Made by a program: the position numbers and the translations under genes. The notes beneath the pieces were generated by a model. It saw only the letters and a program-made list of their open reading frames with translations. It was not told the DNA's origin and ran no database searches. Shown here piece after piece: positions 17,511 through 24,640 of a stretch of 27,105 bases of DNA; within the stretch, counting starts at the first letter, position 1, and each line of letters starts with the position of its first letter. The stretch is from assembly GCA_013003335.1 (NCBI GenBank), contig JABDJT010000214.1:1-27105 (forward strand), given 5' to 3'. The DNA comes from Verrucomicrobiales bacterium. Lineage in GTDB: Bacteria > Verrucomicrobiota > Verrucomicrobiia > Verrucomicrobiales > DEV007.

Positions 17511-20072
17511 TCATCGATTTCGAAAAACCTCCGTTTTCGTGATCGCCAGGATTGCACTTCGGACACTGTCGCCGCCGGATTTCATGTCGGCCACGCACTG
17601 GTCTATCGCTCCCCGATCGGAGGGTTCGGGGGGCCGCCCCAGCGCATTCAAAAACATTTTTTCGACAAAGGCCCTGCGAAACCGGTCGTCCTGCTGCCGC
17701 AACAGTTTCTTAAAATCCTCAAAGTCCGAAAACGATTCTCCATTCGGGAGTGTCCCGCTGGCATCAATCTCCGGTGTGCGATCCCCCCGAAAATCTTCGC
17801 CGTTCTGGCGATCCCGCCAGGCACCGGTGACATCGAAATTTTCCAGCGCCAGCCCGTAGGAATCGATCCCGCGGTGACAACTCGCACAAGCTTCAATCTG
17901 CTGATGTTGAATCAGCCGGTCGCGGACTGTCAGTTTCTCCCCCTCAATGTTCGGCTCCACTTCCCCTGCGTTCGGCGGAGGTGGATTCGGAGGGTCGTTG
18001 AACAGCACTTCCCTTACGTAAACGCCCCGATTCACCGGTTTGGTTCGAATGCCATCCGATCCCCGGAGATGAACGCCGGCCTTCGCAAGCAAACCGCCCC
18101 GTGGAGAGTTTTCCGGAAGCTCGACTCGCCGGAACTGATCTCCCTTCACGTTTTTCAACCCGTAAAAATTGGCGAGCGACTCGTTCACCATCACGAAATC
18201 CGAATCGATGAAATTGAGCAGGCTGAGGTCGTTCCGAAACACCTCCTCGAAAAATTCCAGCGGCTCTCGGGCCATGTGGTCACGGAGTTTCGAATCGAAG
18301 TTCCGGTAAAAACCCGCATAGATTTTTTGGTCGGGCTGGAAATCGAGAAACTCGCTTGTCCGGAGCCACTGCGAAGCAAATCCATCCACCAGGGCCTGAG
18401 ATTTCGGGTCGGAAATCATTCGATCCGTCTCCCGCGCGAGAACTTCCGGATCTCTCAGATTGCCTTCAGCCGCCAGGTCGAACAGCCGGTCATCCGGCAT
18501 GCTGGACCAGATGAAATAGGAAAGCCGCGAGGCCAATTCGTAATCGGTCAGTGGGCGTCCGTCATCAGTTGGATTCGGCTCGCTCAGGTACAGGAAATCG
18601 GGAGATGTCAGGACGTACGACAACCCCAATTTGACTGCCTCTTTGAATTCCAAACCCTGCTCCAGTTCGCGGTCGATCAATGTGACGACCCGGTCGATTT
18701 CCTCCTCCGCCACAGGCCGTCGAAATGCTCGAGGCAGAAAGCGTGCGAACATCTCCCGTGCATAGGCCCGGTTTTCTTCCGCTCCCTCTCCCTTGAAAAA
18801 CAACGTCTCGTGGCTCTTCGGTGGCCATTGTTCGTAGAGCGGTCCCTCGATTTCAATCCAGTCGACGTAGAGCTTTCGAAAATGCGAAGGCTCCAGCAAT
18901 CCCAGCCCCGGCCTTCCGCTCGCCGTCCAGCCTTCACTTTGTTTCCGGGCAGCCAATCGCAAAGCAGTGGCGTGAACCCCTTTGGAAGATGCCTCTTTCA
19001 TCCGCTTGTCGAAGCTGAAAAACCCGGGCATGCCCACCGCGAACGCTTTCTCCGGCTGCGTCAATTGGGGCGGCTGAACCCGCTTTGCCCCGTTCAGGAT
19101 ACCGACCTTCATGTAAACCCCGCTGCTCTCCCCGAGATAGGTCATCGGCAACGTCACCTCGTAAACCTCCGGAGAATCCCGCGTCGCCGTGACATTCACC
19201 TCCATCAAATACCCCCGGCTGTCCTGCTGGCGTTCCACAAACATCCGGACCGGTTCCTCGAACTCACCCGGATCTGCCGAGGCCCGCACCCGGATCGTAT
19301 ACATCCCTTTCACCGGAAACATCACATCCGTTCCGGGATACAGCAGGCCGCGATGAGTCCGGGTGCTCCCCACCAACAATCGAACGTCTTTCTCTCCGCA
19401 GATCGTGCTGCCATGGCACATGTAGGAAAATCCGCTGCCGGGTTTTCCCATATCCTCCATCTCGAAGTGGCTCAGGTGGGTCGGATATTTCGGTGGCCCT
19501 TTCACGATCGCCAGGTTCGCCACCTTCCGGGCCGCGGCGTAGTAATTCCCCAGCAGCGAAGGGTCGAGCATCAGAGAAGTGGCCACCTTGTCGAACCCAT
19601 CGAAGGTCGGATCCGGGGGCAGCAATTCGCCGGGGTCGTCCCCGGGAAGAAATTTCATGCCGAGCAGGTCGCGAATTGTATTGGAGAACTCGATTCGATT
19701 CAGTCGCCGCAACGTGGTTTTCCCGCCCGCGCCGGCCGCCCGCTTCTCCGCCGCCCGGAGTTCTCCCGCAATCCAGCCGACCAATGCTTCCCGACCTTCC
19801 GGGTCCGGCTGAGGTTCATCGTCAGGAGGCATCTCACCGAGATTCAGGTTGTCCATCACCTCAATCCAGATTTCTGCGGCGTCCGCGGAATCAAAATTCG
19901 TCTCCAACCTGTCCAGCCTCAGGTCCCCTTTCTGCTTCTCCGGCCCGTGGCAGCCCACGCAATGTTTCTTCAGAAAACCGGACGCGTGGGTCCCGTCGTA
20001 GCCCGTCTCCTGCGCGCAAACTCCCCACCCGAATACGCCGAGCAACGCGATTCGCTGGAGTAATCTGACCAT
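17511..20072 (-). CDS. DUF1592-type planctomycete cytochrome C protein (cassette 2)
   Basis: This 853-residue secreted protein has a signal peptide (MVRLLQRIALLGVFGWGVCA) and C38-V-G-C41-H42 in the N-terminal cytochrome domain. The domain order is as in cassette 1: DUF1587-like TLRRLNRIEFSNTIRDLLG, a beta-rich binding region, DUF1595/DUF1592 (LASRLSYFIWSSMPDDRLF), DUF1588 (RGGLLAKAGVHLRGSDG), a second CASCH at 729-733, and DUF1585 near the end. I chose ATG 20072 because it directly precedes the signal peptide. The open frame extends upstream to 20321, but that stretch runs through a palindromic repeat and has no coding character. It heads an operon with DUF1552 and the FGE-like gene. Confidence 0.92.
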   Translation of the reverse strand: MVRLLQRIALLGVFGWGVCAQETGYDGTHASGFLKKHCVGCHGPEKQKGDLRLDRLETNFDSADAAEIWIEVMDNLNLGEMPPDDEPQPDPEGREALVGWIAGELRAAEKRAAGAGGKTTLRRLNRIEFSNTIRDLLGMKFLPGDDPGELLPPDPTFDGFDKVATSLMLDPSLLGNYYAAARKVANLAIVKGPPKYPTHLSHFEMEDMGKPGSGFSYMCHGSTICGEKDVRLLVGSTRTHRGLLYPGTDVMFPVKGMYTIRVRASADPGEFEEPVRMFVERQQDSRGYLMEVNVTATRDSPEVYEVTLPMTYLGESSGVYMKVGILNGAKRVQPPQLTQPEKAFAVGMPGFFSFDKRMKEASSKGVHATALRLAARKQSEGWTASGRPGLGLLEPSHFRKLYVDWIEIEGPLYEQWPPKSHETLFFKGEGAEENRAYAREMFARFLPRAFRRPVAEEEIDRVVTLIDRELEQGLEFKEAVKLGLSYVLTSPDFLYLSEPNPTDDGRPLTDYELASRLSYFIWSSMPDDRLFDLAAEGNLRDPEVLARETDRMISDPKSQALVDGFASQWLRTSEFLDFQPDQKIYAGFYRNFDSKLRDHMAREPLEFFEEVFRNDLSLLNFIDSDFVMVNESLANFYGLKNVKGDQFRRVELPENSPRGGLLAKAGVHLRGSDGIRTKPVNRGVYVREVLFNDPPNPPPPNAGEVEPNIEGEKLTVRDRLIQHQQIEACASCHRGIDSYGLALENFDVTGAWRDRQNGEDFRGDRTPEIDASGTLPNGESFSDFEDFKKLLRQQDDRFRRAFVEKMFLNALGRPPEPSDRGAIDQCVADMKSGGDSVRSAILAITKTEVFRNR

Positions 20073-20343
20073 GGAGAAAAGATGCGAAATTATTCCCCGA
20101 ATTCCAGCCAAAAGCTGGCGGGAATCTGCCAAAGCAAATCCCTTCCTCGGGATATTCCTGAAGAAATCATCATTACGAATCAACAGGGTCTGTTCGGCAA
20201 ACAGACCCTGTTGGTTCGTGCGCCGATCATGCAGAACGAAAAATCGATTCGTGCATCCTGCACAGGCGACCAAATCCAGAACGGCTGAAATCCCTTCGCA
20301 TGGGGAATCGCCAGTTGGCACAAAACCAGCAACTCAGTGGTGC
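20073..20343. other. Divergent intergenic region between cassette 2 and the fasciclin gene
   Basis: This 271-nt gap should hold promoters for both divergent transcripts. It contains the well-formed palindromic repeat copy B. I saw no convincing -35/-10 pair, riboswitch or small gene. In-frame extensions of both neighbours reach into it but look spurious. Confidence 0.5.
20175..20219. repeat. Dispersed palindromic repeat, copy B (near-perfect 20-bp hairpin)
   Basis: Arms 20175-20194 and 20200-20219 pair over 20 positions (one G-T) around the loop CGGCA. The core is CAACAGGGTCTGTT with its complement. It sits between divergent genes, so it is not acting as a simple terminator for either. The size resembles REP-like elements or small non-autonomous mobile repeats. 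Confidence 0.85.
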
Positions 20344-20961
20344 ATGATGAAAATACATTCCCTCTACCTTGTTTTGAGCGCGGGCATTCTTTCCGTGTCC
20401 TCAATTTTCGCACAGGATCCGGTCCGTGATGACGATATCAATGGGGATATCGCGTTTGGAAAATCCGAACTCTCTGCGGGAGATGATTTGATTTTTCCCA
20501 TCGGCGACCACTCTTACACGAATGCCGTCGATCTGATTCTCGACAACCCGAAGTTCACGATCTTCAGCAAAATGCTTCGTGAAACGGGCCTCGACACCGT
20601 ATTGCGGTCCCGCGACTCGATCACCATTTTCGCGCCGACTGACAACGCTTTCGAAAAATACACGGAAGCTGAAGTTGCGGCCATGATGAAACCGTCAAAC
20701 CGGGACAAATTGAACAGGCTCCTCGGATTCCATGTTTTGCCGACCACCCTGACCGCCATGATGCTAACCGAAGAGGTGACGGCCCAAACCATGATCAAGG
20801 ATCTGAAAGTCGATATCCGGACCCGCGTGGATGATGGAGACGTCGTTCTCGTCGTCGGCGGCCTCGCCAAGGTCGTAGCTGCAGACGTGAAAACGAAAAA
20901 CGGTATGATCCACGCGATCGACCGGGTGCTTTTTCCCGCTGACAACAAATCGGAATCCTGA
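20344..20961 (+). CDS. Secreted fasciclin (FAS1) domain protein
   Basis: This 205-residue protein has a signal peptide (MKIHSLYLVLSAGILSVSSIFAQ) and one FAS1 domain. TIFAPTDNAF near 94-103 is the H1 motif, LLGFHVLP near 125-132 the central YH-type motif, and NGMIHAIDRVLFP near 186-198 the H2 motif. FAS1 domains mediate adhesion or matrix binding, and small secreted single-domain forms are common in bacteria. Starts at 20344 and 20347 are adjacent and equivalent. The open frame extends to 20071, but that part overlaps the repeat and precedes the signal peptide. It is a single-gene unit ended by an intrinsic terminator. Confidence 0.93.
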   Translation: MMKIHSLYLVLSAGILSVSSIFAQDPVRDDDINGDIAFGKSELSAGDDLIFPIGDHSYTNAVDLILDNPKFTIFSKMLRETGLDTVLRSRDSITIFAPTDNAFEKYTEAEVAAMMKPSNRDKLNRLLGFHVLPTTLTAMMLTEEVTAQTMIKDLKVDIRTRVDDGDVVLVVGGLAKVVAADVKTKNGMIHAIDRVLFPADNKSES

Positions 20962-21005
20962 TTTTTAAAACCAACCCAAACAGTAGCCAGAAATCTGACG
21001 AAAAG

Positions 21006-21031
21006 CGGCGTCCCGAAAGGGGCGCCGTTTT
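21006..21031 (+). terminator. Rho-independent terminator of the fasciclin gene
   Basis: CGGCGTCCC (21006-21014) pairs with GGGGCGCCG (21019-21027) over 9 bp around a GAAA tetraloop, followed by TTTT. It starts 45 nt after the stop codon. A-rich sequence on the other side (AAAAG) might also let it serve the opposite strand. Confidence 0.88.
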
Positions 21032-21076
21032 CTGTTTATGTGAGGGGCCGGTGAAGTGGGCAATTACCCGCCACCG

Positions 21077-22321
21077 TCACCACTCATATCGAGAAACGAA
21101 CACGGGCGGCAGGCGTTCAGCCGGGCTGTCGCCCGCGAGGGTAAAGACGATTCCCATTGGTGCCGGGGTCGGATCGCGACGCAGGTTGCAATTTCCCAGG
21201 CCCCAACGATTGCCGACGGCGACCATTTCGAAGGCGGTGAATCGTTCGTTTTCCGTATCCCAGGTCGCACTTCCGAGAAGCTTCGGTGCGAACCCAATCG
21301 TCTCGGGAACTTCTGTGTCAGCACGGGTTTCGCCTTCCAGTTGCAAGAAAACCTTCGCTCCCTCGATCTTCTCCACAGTCACCGTCAATCGAGCCTTTTG
21401 GACCGACCCATCGGGAAAGAATGTGTAGTTCAGGCCGTAGACGTTGTCGATCAGATGAAAGCGAGCGAGACGTTCCATCAGGGCGAACGGGACATCGTGA
21501 GCAGCGCCTGCCTTGAGTTCGGGGGGGACAAACTGGCGGGCCTCTTCTTTCCGGAACCACGCATAATCGAGATTCCAGTCCGGCCAGCGCGCTTTCTCAA
21601 GGTCGCGACTGATATGGCGCAGCACCAGGCCGTCTTCGGGGTAGAGCTTTTCGACTTTCCTCCATTTCCCGGCCTCGGCCGGATCCGGGGTCCCGGGTAA
21701 AAGCCGTTTTTCCTTCGGCATCGCTTCCCATTTCTCCAGGGCCTCTTCCATGAGCTGAGCAAATACTTTCGGGTCTCCCATTGAACTGGATGCCAGCAAC
21801 TCTCCGCTGGGAGTGACTGCATAATGTCCCTGGGCACCGCCGCGATTTCCCTTTTTGTAGGTCCGCTGCCGGGCGAATTTCTGGAAAATCAGGGCATCGG
21901 CATCTTTGCAGGCTTCCTTCTGCATCCGGTCGCAGGCATCAGCTACCGGAATGAAGTTCTTCGAAAGCTCCCGCACTCGCTTGTTTGACCAGACTAACTG
22001 CCGGTCTTTCACGCCGTTTCCTCATGTGTTGCAGAGTGGATGACCATTCATCGTCCACAGGAGAATCGGCATGTCCTTTTCCTGCGCTTCGCAAACCGCT
22101 TCCCAAAAGCTCGTCCGCCACTCGATCTTCTGAAATTTGAGTTCCCAGGATCGGGGCAGAACGTGGTCGCGCCAGATCTCGTATGTGTCTTGAGTTAATT
22201 CGCCATCAGCCGGTTTCTCCTGGGCGCGGGTATTGGCCGGGCCAAAACTCGCGGCAAGGATCGGGAGAAGGTTGAAAATCGTCAGCGCCAGGGGAGTTTT
22301 CATTCTCAGATTCGGGTTCAT
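21077..22321 (-). CDS. Candidate selenoprotein: exported thioredoxin-fold protein with CxxU motif (in-frame TGA)
   Basis: The frame runs for 414 residues if the TGA at 22024-22022 is read as selenocysteine, residue 100 from ATG 22321 (or 94 from ATG 22303, which gives a tidier signal peptide, MKTPLALTIFNLLPILAASF). Before the TGA, MPILLWTMNGHPLCNT looks like the first strand and redox loop of a thioredoxin-like fold, giving C97-N-T-U100. Afterwards the same frame continues with VWSNKRVRELSKNFIPV, the helix and second strand typical of such folds, and GGAQGHYAVTPSGELLAS may be the later strand with Pro. A stem-loop follows the TGA at SECIS distance. The C-terminal 200 residues form a beta-rich domain I do not recognise. 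Conventional calling would give two ORFs, 22022-22321 and 21077-22012 (GTG start). A nonsense mutation is the main alternative. Confidence 0.72.
21987..22006 (-). promoter_or_regulatory. Candidate bacterial SECIS stem-loop 1
   Basis: On the minus strand, 15 nt after the in-frame TGA, GACCGG (22006-22001) pairs with CTGGTC (21992-21987), including one G-U, around the loop CAGTTAGT. The loop starts 21 nt after the TGA, within the 16-37 nt range known for bacterial SECIS elements. The expected G in the first two loop positions appears only if the closing G-C pair opens. Confidence 0.5.
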
Positions 22322-22457
22322 CCTCCGAAACCTTACTGGATTCCGGAGAGGGCAAGCCAGTCAATTCCCCGCGTATCTGCGTGACAGTTTCATTTTCAAT
22401 CCCGCTTCTCCGCGGTGTCGCGATTTGTAAATGCTCCGATTCCAAGTACAAGTACGA

Positions 22458-23018
22458 ATGGCTACTGATTCTCCCCCGGAAGACGAAATGGCTCCTGCTG
22501 ACTCCGGCAAACCCCAGGATTGTGATCTGCCGCTGGACCGGGATCTCTTCCTGCGAACGCTTCTCCGCCATCTGTCCGGTACTCTCCAGGATGTCGTTGG
22601 ACTGGAGGAGGCCTCCGGTTTCATCAGCGTGGTGGGACAGGAAATCGGGGACGAGATCAACCGGGGCTACCGTCACGCGCTTGCCGTCGATTCCCTGAAC
22701 CGCGAGCAGGTCAGCGAAGTGCTGGTCGATTTGAAAAAACGGATTCAGGGCGACTTCTACCTGATTTCACAGGACGAAGAAAAGATTGTCCTGGGGAATC
22801 GAGCCTGCCCGTTTGGTGATAAGGTCCTGGGCCGCCCCGCCCTCTGCATGATGACCTCCAATGTTTTCGGGGGAATCGCCGCCGAAAACCTCGGGTATGC
22901 GAAAGTGACGATCGAAGAGGCCATCGCCCGGGGAGACCAGGGTTGCCGTGTGGTCATCTATCTCAATCCCACCGGGGAGGCGAAAGCAGCCGAAGGGCGT
23001 GAGTATTTCAAAGGGTGA
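22458..23018 (+). CDS. MetOD1-like sensor/output domain protein
   Basis: This 186-residue soluble protein (189-195 residues if upstream ATG 22431 is used) resembles the 'metanogen output domain 1' family. VVGQEIGDEINRGYR is the helical part, and NRACPFGDKV followed by PALCMMTSNVFGGIAAENLG holds the conserved Cys pair. The family occurs in signalling proteins and may bind a ligand or respond to redox, but its function is not established. The histidine kinase starts 1 nt after its stop, so the two are surely co-translated and this is probably the kinase's sensory partner. It diverges from the CxxU gene across about 110-140 nt. The family call rests on the cysteine motif and overall pattern. Confidence 0.62.
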   Translation: MATDSPPEDEMAPADSGKPQDCDLPLDRDLFLRTLLRHLSGTLQDVVGLEEASGFISVVGQEIGDEINRGYRHALAVDSLNREQVSEVLVDLKKRIQGDFYLISQDEEKIVLGNRACPFGDKVLGRPALCMMTSNVFGGIAAENLGYAKVTIEEAIARGDQGCRVVIYLNPTGEAKAAEGREYFKG

Positions 23019-23019
23019 C

Positions 23020-24189
23020 ATGACTGAGGAACAATTCAGTGACTTCACCGAATCCTGGCCGGAAGCCTACCTTCTCGTTACGGGAAGTGGACGGATTGTC
23101 CGGGGAAATCCGGTGGCACGCCGAATCTTTGCGGAAACCGGTGACAAACCGCTCGAGGGACGGGAATTGCAGGCCGAAGTGCTCGACTCTCCCGACCATT
23201 TGGAAAAATTTTTGCAAGTGTGTCGACGCAGCCGGCAATTGATTCCAGGCAGCCTGACGCTTCGGACCTCCAATGGGGGCGAAGAAAACAATGCTCCCTT
23301 CCGCGCCGAGGGAACTCTGCTTGAGCCCCCATCCGATGAAGGTGATGAAGCCCTGCTTCTCATCCGCCTCAGGTCCAAGGTGGAAGCCGACCGCCGATTC
23401 CAAAAGCTGAACCTGCGGATTGCAGACTTGAGCCGGGAAGTCGTGGCGCGCCGTGAGGCGGAGGAAAAAATGCGCAGGCTCGCTGATCAACTGACCGAGG
23501 CCGACCGGCGAAAGGATGTTTTCCTTGCCACACTCGCCCACGAACTGCGCAACCCTCTCGCTCCGCTGCGGACCGGCGTGGAAATCCTGCAAATGAAAAA
23601 GGATGACCCGGCGATCATTGATAAAATGGCTCAAACCATGGAGCGCCAGATTAAGCAACTGACCGTCCTGGTGAACGACCTGCTCGATGTGTCGCGCAGC
23701 ACACAGAACAAAATCGAGATTCGCCCTGAATCAGTGAAGCTGGAGGAGATTCTCCACAACGCAGTGGAAATGTGCCGCCCGCTCATTGATGAGTGCGGAC
23801 ACGAGTTGGTTGAATCTTTCCCTCCGCCGTCCCTGGAAGTTTGGGCGGACCCTTTCCGGCTGACCCAGGTGGTGTCAAATTTGATCAATAACGCGGCAAA
23901 ATATACGCCGTCCGGTGGTCGAATCGAACTGCGAGCCGAACAACAGGGGCCGGAAGCCTTGATCGTGGTTCAGGACAATGGCTCCGGGATTCCGCCCGAG
24001 GCACTCGAAAATATTTTCAATATGTTCGAACAGCTTCCTCAAAATAAAGACCGGACCACAGCTGGTTTAGGTGTCGGCCTCACCCTGGTAAAGGCTCTGG
24101 TGGAATTGCATGGTGGAACAGTGAGCGCCTCCAGTCCGGGAGAAGATCAGGGCAGTGCCTTTGAGGTCCGTCTTCCCCTTCAGAATTGA
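23020..24189 (+). CDS. Soluble PAS-histidine kinase
   Basis: This 389-residue kinase has no membrane segment. A PAS-like domain (AYLLVTGSGRIVRGNPVARR, about 16-35) is followed by a coiled coil near 120-165, HisKA with H174 in FLATLAHELRNPLAPLR, and a HATPase domain with N287/N291 in VVSNLINNAAKYT, QDNGSGIP at 318-325 and GLGVGLTLVK at 349-358. It would autophosphorylate H174 and pass phosphate to a receiver, plausibly the single-domain regulator encoded convergently 12 nt away. I chose ATG 23020 because it lies 1 nt after the MetOD1-like stop and begins the PAS fold; an in-frame ATG at 22948 overlaps the upstream gene. The input is likely cytoplasmic and supplied by the MetOD1-like protein (inference). 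Confidence 0.92.
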   Translation: MTEEQFSDFTESWPEAYLLVTGSGRIVRGNPVARRIFAETGDKPLEGRELQAEVLDSPDHLEKFLQVCRRSRQLIPGSLTLRTSNGGEENNAPFRAEGTLLEPPSDEGDEALLLIRLRSKVEADRRFQKLNLRIADLSREVVARREAEEKMRRLADQLTEADRRKDVFLATLAHELRNPLAPLRTGVEILQMKKDDPAIIDKMAQTMERQIKQLTVLVNDLLDVSRSTQNKIEIRPESVKLEEILHNAVEMCRPLIDECGHELVESFPPPSLEVWADPFRLTQVVSNLINNAAKYTPSGGRIELRAEQQGPEALIVVQDNGSGIPPEALENIFNMFEQLPQNKDRTTAGLGVGLTLVKALVELHGGTVSASSPGEDQGSAFEVRLPLQN

Positions 24190-24206
24190 ATTTCGCGAAA
24201 ATCAAT
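24185..24206. terminator. 22-nt palindrome spanning the two convergent stop codons
   Basis: ATTGA at 24185-24189 and TCAAT at 24202-24206 flank a central TTTCGCGAAA, giving a palindrome with one mismatched pair. It contains the stop of the kinase and of the response regulator. There is no clear T-run on either side, so a terminator role is tentative. Confidence 0.4.
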
Positions 24207-24591
24207 CTCCCCCTCCCCCGTTCCTCATTCCGAGATCTTCGAGAAGAGATCGCAGATGATCCGGCTCCACCGGCTTGACAAGATGAGCGACCATACCGGC
24301 TTCCCGGGTACGCTCCAGATCCTTCTCTGTACTCCAGCCCGAGAGAGCCACGAGGACCGGCTCCTTTTCCAGACCGAGTGCACGAATTCGCTTCGACGCT
24401 TCACAACCATCGAGACGCGGCATCCCGATATCCATGATGATCAGATCGAATGCTCCCGACTCCACCTTTTCCACCGCCTCCTCCCCGTCGGCGGCGGTTT
24501 CCGTCTCAAAACCCTCCAATTCGAAAAAAATGGCGAGCGTCTCAGCTGCGGGCTGATTGTCATCGACGACAAGGACACGGAGTTTGTTCAT
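24202..24591 (-). CDS. Single-domain response regulator (CheY-like receiver)
   Basis: This 129-residue protein is a receiver alone: D10/D11 in VLVVDDN, phosphoacceptor D54 in LIIMDIGMP, S84 in ALSGW and K106 in LVKPVEP. There is no DNA-binding or enzymatic output, so it would work by protein contact or as a phosphorelay intermediate. I chose ATG 24591, preceded by AAGGTAG; an upstream in-frame ATG at 24660 overlaps the thioredoxin-like gene and adds non-receiver sequence. The convergent kinase is its likely partner. It also lies 49 nt downstream of the second selenoprotein candidate on the same strand and could be co-transcribed with it. Confidence 0.92.
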   Translation of the reverse strand: MNKLRVLVVDDNQPAAETLAIFFELEGFETETAADGEEAVEKVESGAFDLIIMDIGMPRLDGCEASKRIRALGLEKEPVLVALSGWSTEKDLERTREAGMVAHLVKPVEPDHLRSLLEDLGMRNGGGGD

Positions 24592-24640
24592 AGCGGCTAC
24601 CTTGCCCTGATCCTGAACCGGTTCTGCTGTTTCCGACCAC

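Noticed and set aside
17874..20063. A 729-codon open frame on the plus strand opposite the cassette 2 DUF1592 gene
   Set aside because: It lies wholly antisense to a gene with clear domains and CxxCH motifs, and its translation is rich in Arg, His and Pro with no recognisable domain. It is a shadow of the codon use of the real gene.
20073..20321. N-terminal extension of the cassette 2 DUF1592 protein
   Set aside because: The extension passes through the palindromic repeat and would bury the signal peptide. ATG 20072 gives a normal secreted start.
20071..20343. N-terminal extension of the fasciclin protein
   Set aside because: It also runs through the repeat and would place 91 residues before a typical signal peptide.
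21077..22012. A separate gene starting at GTG 22012
   Set aside because: The supposed start lies inside a thioredoxin-like fold, in frame with the upstream signal-peptide ORF and only 4 codons past the TGA. One gene with a recoded TGA explains both pieces better.
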